The notes under the pieces were generated by a model. That model worked only from the letters and a program-made list of their open reading frames with translations. It did not search any database and was not told the DNA's origin. From the NCBI GenBank assembly GCA_963840075.1, contig CAWIXS010000016.1, forward strand, positions 15,776 through 79,775: a stretch of DNA of 64,000 bases, read 5' to 3'. A program made the position numbers and the translations under genes. Positions 9,283 to 17,459 of the stretch are shown in pieces; position 1 is the first letter of the stretch; the number at the start of each line of letters is the position of its first letter. Source of the stretch: AWTP1-13 sp963840075. GTDB taxonomy: Bacteria; Pseudomonadota; Alphaproteobacteria; Rhizobiales; Hyphomicrobiaceae.

Positions 9283-9678
9283 ATGCGCAAGCCCGAGGCC
9301 CTGAAGCTGCTGCGGCGCGTGCGGCTGGAGCTGGCGCGTGACCCCGAGTTCCCCGAAGGCAGCAGGGAGCGTGGCTACGAGCTGATTGCGCCGATCGACG
9401 TCGAGGGCCACATCGTGCTCGACGCCTGGAAGCAGCTCAGGGACCGCTGCCGCGTGCGCCGCTTCTGGACCTACGAGCCGGAGCAGGTCGGGCACGTCGT
9501 GCACAAGTCCGGCGGGGCTTGGGCATTCCACTACGACATCCACGGCGATCCGGCCCACGACGAGGCCGGCTACCGCTTCGAGCGGCACGCCTTCATCCCC
9601 GGCGAGTACGTCTCGATCAAAGAGCAGGACGGCATCCTGCGCACCTTCTACGTCGTGTCGGTTCTGGAGCTGGACTGA
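9283..9678 (+). CDS. Conserved hypothetical protein, 131 residues
   Basis: The ATG at 9283 is preceded by GAGGAGAG. A soluble acidic protein with no signal peptide or membrane segment; it has a well-formed tail (IPGEYVSIKEQDGILRTFYV) resembling small conserved alphaproteobacterial proteins of unknown function. Divergent from the kinase-like gene, which would put both promoters between 9045 and 9282. I do not recognise a named family. Confidence 0.7.
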   Translation: MRKPEALKLLRRVRLELARDPEFPEGSRERGYELIAPIDVEGHIVLDAWKQLRDRCRVRRFWTYEPEQVGHVVHKSGGAWAFHYDIHGDPAHDEAGYRFERHAFIPGEYVSIKEQDGILRTFYVVSVLELD

Positions 9679-9781
9679 GGCGTCGCGCTCGCCGACGCAA
9701 CGCCGGTCCTCCCGCGCCCGCTTCTGAAGGTGCTGCCGGTCATGGCGCTGAGCCTCGCCGCGCTGGCGATTGCGGACGGCC

Positions 9782-10120
9782 GTGAACACCCTGGGCGCCG
9801 TGGCCAAGAAATACCTTGCTGCCCGCGAGAGCGAGCTACGCCCGCGTACCTACCTTGAGGTCAAGCGTCATATCGGTAAGCACTGGAAGCCTCTCCACGA
9901 CCGCCCGATCGACCGCATCACCCGCACCGACATTGTTGGCGTGATCGACGATCTGGAGCGCGATAGCGGTAAGGTTGCGGCTGATCGGGCAACCACGGCC
10001 CTATCGAGCTTTGTTCGCTTGAACCGGGACGTGGAGCGTCGTTCACGTGGCCGCCAACCCCTCGGCAACAAACCCGTGTCATCCCGGTTCGATCCCCTTC
10101 GGCCTTGTGCGAGGACCTGA
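9782..10120 (+). pseudogene. Tyrosine recombinase (integrase) N-terminal remnant
   Basis: In frame with the codon at 9782 the translation VNTLGAVAKKYLAARES and RPRTYLEVKRHIGKHWKPL matches the SAM-like core-binding domain of phage/island integrases. The following helix KVAADRATTALSSF is also recognisable. After about 85 residues the frame is lost and only a VAANP-like remnant survives in another frame. The catalytic domain is absent. This is the scar of an integrated element. Confidence 0.7.
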
Positions 10121-10495
10121 CTGGTGCGACGCACCAAACCACGGCGACTGATTGCTCTGCTGACACGCCATCGACGAAATGGCTGAAACGGCGAACGTCC
10201 ACCAAACGTTGGACACGCTGTTGCCCGGGCTGCGCTAGTTTGTGAGCTGCAGAGCTTCGCTCCGGCGTATGCGGCAGGGGCCTGTCTGAACACCGGGGCG
10301 ACCTACGGCTGAGCAAGGCCAGCTGCTGAGTTCGTTATCGTCCTTGTCGGTACTCCCGGTGCTCGACCACAACGGCGTGCCGACCAGCGCGCGAGATCGC
10401 CGGGCGTGTCAGGCACCCCATGCCGCGCGACATTGAGGTGATCGAGGCGGTGCGGCGGAACCACCGTCCCAACCGCTGGATGCCCTCAGAGCGCG
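10121..10495. other. Gene-free degenerate segment
   Basis: 375 bp between the integrase and patatin remnants. No frame reads as a convincing protein; a short stretch encoding MPRDIEVIEAVRR at about 10420-10460 may be an out-of-frame continuation of the patatin remnant. No RNA gene or terminator recognised. Confidence 0.4.
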
Positions 10496-10705
10496 GTGGA
10501 CGCGCGGCTCGAGGGCCACCGCCTCCACCTGATCGAGGCCGGCCTCACCGGCGCGCTGGCGCCTGAGAGCAAGGCCAAGCCCGACATCGAGCAGCTCACC
10601 TACCTTTTCGGCGCCGGCCGCAGCGAGACGGAGAAGTGGCTTGCCCGTCACCGCGGCAGCATCGGCCGGACGGAGACGGTGGACTTGTTGCGCGGTTTCT
10701 TGTGA
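10496..10705 (+). pseudogene. Patatin-like phospholipase C-terminal remnant
   Basis: About 69 residues: LTYLFGAGRSETEKWLARH followed by IGRTETVDLLRGFL matches the extreme C-terminus of alphaproteobacterial patatin-like phospholipases, where W-L-x-x-H/N...IG-x-x-[ST]-TVD is conserved. No GxSxG nucleophile or DG motif is nearby. It could only be expressed from the GTG at 10496, so it is treated as a gene fragment. The intact patatin at 39.8 kb is a different paralogue and lacks this tail. Confidence 0.55.
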
Positions 10706-10836
10706 CCGCAGCCGCCCGGAGTTGACGCGGCGGTCTTTTTCAGGTGGTGTAGGGAATATGGCTTCGCTTGCCTATTCCTTTGGCTGCAAGTCAGAATCGG
10801 GAATTGGCTCGAATACAATACTTAATGGAGAACATC

Positions 10837-12789
10837 GTGCTGACGCGGCGGGCGTTTACGGGCGGCATCGGTTGCTCGGTTCTGGGACTCATCGAACTTG
10901 CAGGGACGGGGGCAGCAGCGCAGGGGGCAAGCCCCGCCGTTGCCCGCGTGTCGGGAAGCGGGCCAAAGATCGATCCCCGTATCCGGCGGATCCTGCGATC
11001 ACGCGGCACCCTCGATCTCGACATCGCGCGGGGACTCGTCAAGGCCGGTCCCGCGGCAGCCAGCGGGCCCTCACAAGTCAGGATACCCACTCTAGCCTTG
11101 TTCCGCAGCGACGCCATCCCCGGCAGCCTTCGGCACCACAAGTGGGACCGGATCACCAGGCAGATCTATGCGGCCGACTTGTCTCGCGACGCCTTCCGGC
11201 AGCTCGAAGGCGACCCTGAAGTCCTGTACGTGGAGGGGGGCCATGCCGTCCGGCCGACAATCGATACCTCGCGCACGGAAATCAGGGCAACGGAGGTTCA
11301 GGCGCCGCAGGGGGGAGGTTCCGGTCATGCTTTGGGGTTGACGGGAGAAGGCGTGATCGTCGGCATCATCGACGGCGGCCTGGATTTCACCTTGGACGAT
11401 TTCCGCGATGAGAACGGCAAGACGCGCGTCCTCTTCCTGTGGGATCAGGCCCTGACGAGACAAGGGACCGAGCAGCCGCCGGCCGGCTTCGACTTCGGCG
11501 TCGAGTACACCGCGCGCCACATCGACGACGCGCTGGAGGTGAAGCACCCGATCGAGCCGTGGAGCGTGGTGCGCCACAAGCCGAAAGCCGCGGAGCACGG
11601 CACGCATGTGGCCGGCATCGCGGTCGGTAATGGGCGCTCGCACGATGCGATGTTCCCGATCGGCCAATACGTCGGCATTGCCCCCAAGGCCAAGATCATC
11701 TTCGTGAGTGGGGCGAGCCCCTACAACGACAACACCGCCAACCTCGCAAGGGCCGTCAAGTACATCTTCCAGAAGGCCGATGAGCTTGGCATGCCGTGCG
11801 TCATCAATATCAGTCTCGGCAGCGCCGGCGGCAGCCATGACGGCCAGAGCCTTGTCGAGCGCGCCTTCGACGACATGCTGCAGCAGCCCGGCCGCGTCCT
11901 CGTCAAGTCAGCCGGTAACCTGCACGGCAAGTCCACCCACTTCTCCGACCAACTGAGGCTTGGCGGGCAAAACCTGACTTGGCGCGTGCATGACAACGAC
12001 CGATCTGAGAACGAGATCGAGATCTGGTACAGCTCGCGGGATCGCGTGCGCGCGCAGTTGAAAGGCCCCGGCGGGATTACGACACCATGGGTGGACCCTG
12101 ACGACGAATTCGAGGGCGATCGGGACCCGGTGCACATCAGCATCTTCTCCGACCGCTCCACCAAGCTCAACGGCGATGCCTTGATCTTTATCGAGGTCAA
12201 GCCTCTCAGCGGCCGGAAGATCCCGGCAGGGGATTGGTTCATCGAGCTGGATGTGCAGGACCTCAAAGATGGTCGATTCCACGCCTGGATCGAGCGGGAT
12301 GACCGTAAAAGCGAGAACCAATCCTACTTCGTCAAGCCGGACGGCGAGCACGTGAGTGGTAGCCGGACGACGCTCTCGTTTCCGGGCACAGGCGTCCGTA
12401 CCATCGTGGTCGCCAACTACGAGCACCTTAAGGTCCCGGTCAATGTCGCCGGATCGAGCGGCCGGGGACCCACCAGGGACGGCCGCAGGAAGCCTGAGCT
12501 GGCCGCGCCCGGCACCGCTATCGTGGCGAGCTGCGCGCTGGGCGGGCGTCCCGATGGCGACGGCGGCAAGTACCCCATGCGAGTTGCCAAGAGCGGAACC
12601 AGCATGGCCGCGCCGCACGTCGCGGGCGCCGTTGCGCTCATCCTGCAGCGCCACCCGACCCTCACCGCGTCGGATATCCAGACCGCCCTCATCAAATCGG
12701 CCAGGCGCGTGGGCCCGCACAATTTCACCCCGCGCTGGGGACATGGCCGGCTCGACATCGTCGCCTGCCTCGAGGAGCTCAAGCCATAA
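10837..12789 (+). CDS. S8 family serine peptidase (subtilase) with Tat-type leader
   Basis: About 650 residues. The frame opens at 10768 with ATGs at 10768 and 10825, but the best ribosome site (GGAG at 10827) points to the GTG at 10837, which puts LTRRAFTGG at the very N-terminus: a twin-arginine signal ending near GAAAQG. The catalytic triad is complete: Asp in IVGIIDGGLD, His in EHGTHVAGIAVGN, Ser in SGTSMAAPHVAGA. About 220 residues lie between the His block and the Ser block, including an inserted beta-rich region. It is an exported protease, flanked on both sides by gene remnants, consistent with cargo of a decayed island. Confidence 0.88.
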   Translation: MLTRRAFTGGIGCSVLGLIELAGTGAAAQGASPAVARVSGSGPKIDPRIRRILRSRGTLDLDIARGLVKAGPAAASGPSQVRIPTLALFRSDAIPGSLRHHKWDRITRQIYAADLSRDAFRQLEGDPEVLYVEGGHAVRPTIDTSRTEIRATEVQAPQGGGSGHALGLTGEGVIVGIIDGGLDFTLDDFRDENGKTRVLFLWDQALTRQGTEQPPAGFDFGVEYTARHIDDALEVKHPIEPWSVVRHKPKAAEHGTHVAGIAVGNGRSHDAMFPIGQYVGIAPKAKIIFVSGASPYNDNTANLARAVKYIFQKADELGMPCVINISLGSAGGSHDGQSLVERAFDDMLQQPGRVLVKSAGNLHGKSTHFSDQLRLGGQNLTWRVHDNDRSENEIEIWYSSRDRVRAQLKGPGGITTPWVDPDDEFEGDRDPVHISIFSDRSTKLNGDALIFIEVKPLSGRKIPAGDWFIELDVQDLKDGRFHAWIERDDRKSENQSYFVKPDGEHVSGSRTTLSFPGTGVRTIVVANYEHLKVPVNVAGSSGRGPTRDGRRKPELAAPGTAIVASCALGGRPDGDGGKYPMRVAKSGTSMAAPHVAGAVALILQRHPTLTASDIQTALIKSARRVGPHNFTPRWGHGRLDIVACLEELKP

Positions 12790-12927
12790 GCCGGGTAAAT
12801 GGCGGTGCGTTGGTGTGCCTCGCCTTCGCTCATGGTGCAGACAGTGCGGGGCATCAGGCGCTCCTATCAGCTTAAGCAGGTCGTTCCGATCGTGGGCCGC
12901 GACCCAGCCGAACTATGGCGCTTGGCC

Positions 12928-13082
12928 TCATCCAATGCCGCGGCGCGCCCCGTCCAGTCGCAAAGGATCGTTCAGCGCAGGTCCAGCAACGTCGAACTCT
13001 CCGCAATTATGACAGCGAACAGCGAGGCCGTCGAAATCGGGCTGGTGTTCTCTGCGACTGCTCCGCAAACGGGACACTGCAT
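12928..13082 (-). pseudogene. Small zinc-ribbon protein, frameshifted
   Basis: On the minus strand MQCPVCGAVAEN starts at 13082. Shifting one base about 15 codons later gives DFDGLAVRCHNCGEFDVAG, so the two CxxC knuckles of one zinc ribbon lie in different frames. The second frame ends at 12928. A single-base indel is the simplest explanation. Function unknown. Confidence 0.5.
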
Positions 13083-13119
13083 TGTCGTCTCCTTCACGAT
13101 AGGCGGCGGTCGGGTGAGA

Positions 13120-13500
13120 TCACATTGCCCGATGGCCCCTGGTCTCTCGATCGAGAAGTAGATCTACAAGCGTTCCCACCAGCTCCTCAGGTCGAACTGG
13201 CTTGCTCACCTGCTTGCCCTCGCTGCATAGGCCATCGAGCTTGGCGTATCCGCTATAGACGACGAACGGGATGTTTCTCGCGTCCAGCCGGTCGCAGCTC
13301 TGGGAGCTGTCGCCATCGTTGAGGCGATGATCCAGGACGGCAGCCGATAGTCCCGGCGCCTCAACCTTATTCAGGGCACACTGAGCGTTCTGGCCACAGA
13401 CACAGACGCGCCCGCGGTCTCAAGGCTTTGCGCAACGTCCATCGCGATCGGGTCGTCTCAACAACGAGATTACCGCCCAACAAGGGGGCGATCCACGGGT
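13120..13500 (-). pseudogene. CheY-like response-regulator receiver, multiply frameshifted
   Basis: Minus-strand fragments in successive frames read LVVE, DPIAMDVAQSLETAGASV, ALNKVEAPGLSAAVLDHRL, then IPFVVYSGYAKLDG and VSKPVRPEELVGTLVDLL. Together they give a nearly complete single receiver domain with the phosphoacceptor region (AVLDHRL) and the conserved Lys-Pro (SKPV). At least two indels break it. It resembles stand-alone receivers common in Hyphomicrobiales. Confidence 0.65.
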
Positions 13501-13591
13501 AACTCCTCTGAGGGTGGCAATGCGTCAACGCTGCCGCACGGCCCGAAGTTCCCCTGTGGGGCTGACCGTCGCGTGTATCCCGCTGGGAGAA

Positions 13592-13626
13592 GCAAAAGGC
13601 CCCGGCGCGTGGACAACACCGGGGCC
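13592..13626 (-). terminator. Rho-independent terminator
   Basis: On the minus strand an 8-bp perfect stem (GGCCCCGG / CCGGGGCC, plus-strand 13598-13605 and 13619-13626) with a 13-nt loop is followed by TTTTGCTT. It lies about 75 bp beyond the stop of the minus-strand gene at 13703-13957. Confidence 0.7.
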
Positions 13627-13702
13627 TCATGGTTCATGGGAGCCCAAGGGCAGCCGCACCAGGGCTCGGGGAACCAGAGTTGCCCCTAGATGGAATGACT
13701 GC

Positions 13703-13957
13703 TCACGACCGCAGCTTCGTAGGATCGGCGAACATCATTGGAACTGCCGCATCAGTGAGCTGTTTGGCGTCCCGGCTGTTTTCTTGAGCCAGGCCAAGGA
13801 TGATGTCGGCAAGCTTCAGGCGCGCCGCTTCTACCGCAGTTGGATGTGTGCTGATCGTGGGTGCGATTTGTATCCAAGCGTCATCGAACGCCTGGAAAAG
13901 GATCTTCAAGGTGTCAGGGTCGTAGCTTACGCCCTCGATGAGCCTCCGAGCTTTCAT
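13703..13957 (-). CDS. Conserved small hypothetical protein, 84 residues
   Basis: Starting at the ATG at 13957 the protein begins MKARRLIEGVSYDPDTLK and contains FQAFDDAWIQIAP and AARLKLADIILGLA. This is the pattern of a small helical protein that recurs, often in several copies, in Hyphomicrobiales genomes without known function. The frame upstream of 13957 is open but looks non-coding. A strong terminator follows at 13592-13626. Confidence 0.65.
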   Translation of the reverse strand: MKARRLIEGVSYDPDTLKILFQAFDDAWIQIAPTISTHPTAVEAARLKLADIILGLAQENSRDAKQLTDAAVPMMFADPTKLRS

Positions 13958-14384
13958 CGCAGGTGTCCCCAACGTCCCCGCGACGAAAGAGTATGCTGTG
14001 CGCGCGCAGCGCGTCAAACGCTCGGCCGCGCATATCGTCACTGGTCCATCGCTTGGGCGCCGACCCGCCCTGCGGGGAGCAGGCGCGAGCCGACGCCCCG
14101 CGATGACGCGCACCCTTTGCGGGGCATTGGAAAAACGGCCGCGAATACATGGGAGTTCCTCAGACAAAAGGCGCCCACTGGGGCCAGGCGCCAAGTTGCC
14201 TCACTCTCGTCAGGGTCTTTTGCACTCCAGCGGAGCAGAGCGCATATGGTTAACAATCGACCCGCCCTAAGAGATGGGGAGCGTCGCCGGAGCCCTCTGT
14301 TTCCTCCTATTGATCAGGCGCCTCCGGCGACGTGCGATCGATATGACGACGGCGCCTCCATGGCCCCGCCGCAGAATGTGCCCA
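13958..14384. other. 427-bp segment without a recognisable gene
   Basis: No frame here reads as a protein family. It holds the 5' side of the small gene at 13703-13957 and the 3' region of the secreted basic protein, with one minus-strand hairpin described separately. Confidence 0.4.
14165..14192 (-). terminator. Possible terminator
   Basis: Minus-strand GGCGCC ... GGCGCC (14187-14192 with 14170-14175, 11-nt loop) is followed by TTTTG. It sits about 190 bp downstream of the secreted basic protein gene. The short 6-bp stem makes this tentative. Confidence 0.4.
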
Positions 14385-14906
14385 CTAGCGGGCGATGCAT
14401 TGCCTGTAGCGACGCAAAAGATCTTGGCAGCCGGTAGGGGTATACCCATAGCCGCCTCTGACATTTACATCGACATCCCGTCCGGAACGTCGCCTGCGAT
14501 CCACATCGATGTCCACCTTCGTGCGCCTGTCGGCTCTGTCGCCGCGCCTTCCGCGAACGTCAACATCCACGTTGGTACGTTGCTTTGATTTCGCGTCGGC
14601 ACCACGCGCGCCCTTATCGCCCGAGCGCATCTTCGCGTCGCGATCGCTGCGCTCACCTTGCCTTGCGGCAGGGCCACCATCCTTCGCGCCATCCTTGCCG
14701 CGGGCGCCGTCCTTGCCACGGTCGTCAGCCTTGCCCGCGCCAGGTGTCTGGCCGGGGCCAGTCAACTCGCCGCCCTTCTGCACCTCCTGCACAAGTCTAT
14801 CGGGGCTCACGGCCGTTGTGCCCGGTGAGAGCGCCGCGGCATAGTGAGCGCCAATACCGAAGGCGAGCAGCGACGCAGCGGTGCTCAACGTCAAAACGTT
14901 TCGCAT
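14385..14906 (-). CDS. Secreted, highly charged low-complexity protein
   Basis: About 173 residues from the ATG at 14906 (AAGG nine bases upstream; an ATG at 14915 is the alternative). A signal peptide MRNVLTLSTAASLLAFGIG is followed by a Gly/Lys/Asp/Arg-rich middle with repeated GKDGA and DVDVR blocks, and a tail GYGYTPTGCQDLLRRYR with two Cys. Proteins with a charged low-complexity body and a short Cys tail are frequent but uncharacterised in Hyphomicrobiales. Expected location is periplasm or cell surface. Confidence 0.6.
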   Translation of the reverse strand: MRNVLTLSTAASLLAFGIGAHYAAALSPGTTAVSPDRLVQEVQKGGELTGPGQTPGAGKADDRGKDGARGKDGAKDGGPAARQGERSDRDAKMRSGDKGARGADAKSKQRTNVDVDVRGRRGDRADRRTKVDIDVDRRRRSGRDVDVNVRGGYGYTPTGCQDLLRRYRQCIAR

Positions 14907-15052
14907 TTGAGGCATCCTTGTTCGCGGTGCCCATGCCGCCCAGCTTGCTGGATGAACGTGAGAATCGAGAACAGGTTGCGCCGTTAACGATGATTGCTCC
15001 CAGCTGGAAGCGTACGAGATGGAAAATGACACGTGAGCAGGGTTGGCCTTAA

Positions 15053-15120
15053 TGGAAGGGGGACTCGAACCGGCATCGAGCACTTATGAGGTGGCGGCAC
15101 TGCCGTTGTGCTACCCTTCC
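15053..15120 (-). tRNA. tRNA-Met-like sequence (anticodon CAT), degenerate
   Basis: Minus strand. A perfect 7-bp acceptor stem (GGAAGGG / CCCTTCC), a 4-bp D-stem around AACGGCA, the Met-type anticodon loop CTCATAA and a T-loop TTCGAGT are all present in order. The total is only 68 nt, the T-stem cannot form more than two pairs, the anticodon stem has a mismatch and no CCA is encoded. It is therefore a tRNA remnant or a highly unusual tRNA. It directly abuts a truncated acyltransferase gene. Confidence 0.45.
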
Positions 15121-15125
15121 ATCAG

Positions 15126-15815
15126 GCCCGCTTGCGCTCGACGGCGGCGAGTTCGACCACCCGCAGTATCCGCCTCCGCTTTTGCACACGTGGTCGCTTG
15201 GCGTGGAGGAGCAATTTTACATCGTCGTCCCTTTGTCGCTTGCCGTCCTCGTGCGCCACCGTGCGGCCGGCGCAGCCATTTCCTCGTAAGCCTTGCAATC
15301 TTGTCGTTCGGATACTCGCTCATCGCACTGGGGATCAGCGAGGACCATGCCTTCTACATGCCGCCGGCCCGCTTCTGGGAGTTTGCCGTAGGCGGCTGCG
15401 TGGCGCTCGCCGAGCATCGCTTCGGGCTGATCCGCAAGGGCTCCGGTGCCATCGCCATTCTCGGCGTGATCGGAATTGCGGGAACCATCGTCATGCTGGA
15501 CGGCCGTTCCGGCGGGCAGCAATGGGTGCTGATCTCGGTATTCAGTACAGCGGCCGTCATTGCCGCCGGAGGTTCGGGCCGCGGCTCAGTCGCGGCCATG
15601 CTGGCATCCAGGCCCTTGGTGGCGATCGGGCGTCTCTCCTATTCCATCTACCTTGCGCATTGGCCGGTGATCGTGTTTTGGCGGCTTTGCGTAGCGCGAC
15701 CGCTCGTACCGTACGAGCAGGTCTTGATCGTGATTGTCGCGGTCGCTCTCGCGGCTGCCATCTCGTCCTTGATCGAGACGCCCTTGCGTTCCGGCACCAG
15801 CCGACTCACCGGAAC
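15126..15815 (+). pseudogene. Acyltransferase 3 (OafA/YrhL-type) remnant
   Basis: LLHTWSLGVEEQFYIVVPL is the diagnostic block of O-acyltransferase membrane proteins. It runs to a stop at about 15289, and a one-base shift then continues with FLVSLAILSFGYSLIALG, ARFWEFAVGGCVALAE and GRLSYSIYLAHWPVIVFWR through several membrane segments to SSLIETPLR. The N-terminal third and the C-terminal SGNH part are missing. The 3' end is cut off at about 15815 against an unrelated, opposite-strand fragment. Confidence 0.75.
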
Positions 15816-16143
15816 GCGCCCCGAAGCGCATGCCGCCGGACCGGCGCCACTTCGTGCGCATGTAGAAGCCCACGCCTCCGCCGATGCCGGCCAGCGGCGA
15901 GAGATCGCCGAGTACCCTGCAGTCTACGTCGAGGAAGGCGATGCACTTGTCGGGATGCCGATCCATGGCGGCCAGCAGCTGCGCCGACTTCGCCATGGTG
16001 TTCGCCTCCCAGGTGCCGGGGAGCTTCGGCACCTCGACGATGTCATGAGGTGCGCCGACCGCATCGAGGCTGGCGATGAGCTTGTCAGCCCAATGGCGAT
16101 AGTCCGGCGTGAACCAGCCGCACACGATGAGAGGGGCGGTCAT
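15816..16143 (-). pseudogene. Nucleotide-sugar transferase-like N-terminal fragment
   Basis: From the ATG at 16143 the protein reads MTAPLIVCGWFTPDYRHWA, then AQLLAAMDRHPDKCIAFLDVDCRVLGD, where FLDVDC is the DxD-type metal/nucleotide-sugar motif. About 110 residues on, the similarity ends at the junction with the acyltransferase remnant. The frame continues antisense to that remnant without meaning. Likely a truncated glycosyltransferase from a surface-polysaccharide locus. Confidence 0.6.
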
Positions 16144-16229
16144 GGCGCCACCCCACATTCACCGTTCCGCTGGCGTTCCGCAGAGCCATTTCTGCGGAAC
16201 GCTTCGATCCCGTAAGTGCTTGATTTTAT

Positions 16230-16307
16230 TGGTCGGAGCGGGGAGATTTGAACTCCCGACCCCCAGTCCCCCAGACTGGTGCGCTAACCAGGCTGCGCTA
16301 CGCTCCG
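16230..16307 (-). tRNA. tRNA-Pro (GGG)
   Basis: Complete cloverleaf on the minus strand: acceptor CGGAGCG/CGCTCCG, D-arm with GCCTGGTTA, anticodon arm CCAGT-CTGGGGG-ACTGG (anticodon GGG), T-arm GGGAG-TTCAAAT-CTCCC, discriminator A and an encoded CCA. 78 nt including CCA. Confidence 0.95.
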
Positions 16308-16345
16308 AGCCGTCGGCGAAGTCATGCCCTGCCTGGGCGGCGGGG

Positions 16346-17125
16346 TCAACCGGAACCGCGCTCCAGGCGCGGCCAGGGGCGGCTCAGCAACTCGTCGAGA
16401 CCCTCGCGGTCGGCCGGAAGCTCGCGGAGGGCGGGCAAACGCCCGCCGAGGCCTGAGGCGACGGCGCCTTGCAGACCGTCGGGCAGGCTCAGGTCCGAGA
16501 CGGTTAGGCGCACCCGCCCTACCAGGTCCCGGGCCGCCGCCTCGAGATGCGCCGGCGGCGGAGGCGGGTGCCCGGTGCCGCGCAGGCCGAGGTCTGCGAG
16601 CGTCCCGCGCAGTGCTCGCCCGCGCGCCTTGGTGAAGGCCTCCAGACGCACCCAGGCCTGCACCATGGCGCGATCCGCCTCCGCGTGCGGCAACGGCGCC
16701 CCGCCGCCGATGCCCACAGCTGCGGCACACAGCTCCGCGCGGCGGCGTGGTGGCATGGCTACCCGGCGTGTCCTCTCCACGTCGACGCCGATGGGAGGCG
16801 CGGCGGCCAGACCGACGATGCCGAACCCCTCGGTATGCGAGAGGCTGAAGCATGCGCCGCCGTCCGCCAGCCGCGGCGCTCCTCCCTGGCCCCGAACGAA
16901 GGGGCGGCGGCGCGCGCCGGAGCCGGCGGCGCGCTCGAGCAGGACACGCAACGCCGTATAGGCCGTCCGGCGCTCCCGCCGGATGACGGGGTCGCGGATC
17001 GCCCCGGCGCGCTCGCGCTCGTCGTCGGCGAGACGCGGTGTCTCGCGCTCGAGCTGCTCGAGCGCCGGACCGCATCTCGCGAGGTCGACGAGCCAAAGCT
17101 CGATGCGTGTCTGCGCCGGTGTCAT
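16346..17125 (-). CDS. 4'-phosphopantetheinyl transferase superfamily protein
   Basis: 259 residues, Sfp-like length. The central GVDVERTRR matches the metal/CoA motif (GVDIE) and FSLSHTEGFGIVGLA the preceding SHS-like block. The third motif WxxKEAxxK is present as WVRLEAFTKARG: the Glu and second Lys are kept but the first Lys is Leu. It would transfer phosphopantetheine from CoA to a carrier domain. No polyketide or peptide synthetase with a carrier domain is in the window. Lies head-to-head with the membrane spermidine-synthase-like gene. Confidence 0.8.
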   Translation of the reverse strand: MTPAQTRIELWLVDLARCGPALEQLERETPRLADDERERAGAIRDPVIRRERRTAYTALRVLLERAAGSGARRRPFVRGQGGAPRLADGGACFSLSHTEGFGIVGLAAAPPIGVDVERTRRVAMPPRRRAELCAAAVGIGGGAPLPHAEADRAMVQAWVRLEAFTKARGRALRGTLADLGLRGTGHPPPPPAHLEAAARDLVGRVRLTVSDLSLPDGLQGAVASGLGGRLPALRELPADREGLDELLSRPWPRLERGSG

Positions 17126-17459
17126 CGTGACCCTCGTGGATACTGCAGCGCCGTGGGGGCTCCCGCAAGGTGCTGGGGCAGGCCCCGTGCGTGCGGGCGA
17201 CGGCAGTCACGGGCGGCATCTGCGCCGCCATACAACCGCGGCTGCCCCACCCTGTCCCCTTCGCGGCGCCGCCGTGGGATCTGCTTGTGATCGATTCGAG
17301 CATGCCTTACGAAATCTTAAAGCATCTACCGTGGGTTCGACCCAAAAGCCGACATTTTTGTTGCCGACACGGAAACCGTACGCTGCCGGCCGGGCTGTGA
17401 CGGCGGCGAGCATTTTTTTAGGGGCGCCCCCGAGGGGGCCGGGGGAGAGGGGCAAGGCA
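17126..17459. other. Divergent intergenic region
   Basis: 334 bp between two divergent genes; it must carry both promoters. Contains an AT-richer patch (17300-17380) and a run of seven T at 17414-17420 followed by a G/C-rich inverted stretch. I see no convincing -35/-10 pair or operator. Confidence 0.35.

Noticed and set aside
12799..13161. 120-codon plus-strand frame after the subtilase
   Set aside because: No recognisable motif, and the opposite strand carries zinc-ribbon and receiver remnants that explain the sequence.
15053..15120. Calling it a normal tRNA-Met
   Set aside because: T-stem cannot form and CCA is missing; kept only as a degenerate tRNA-like feature.
16983..17459. Extending the spermidine-synthase-like gene upstream to 16983
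   Set aside because: The extra residues overlap the divergent phosphopantetheinyl transferase and have no similarity; ATG 17460 has a strong ribosome site.
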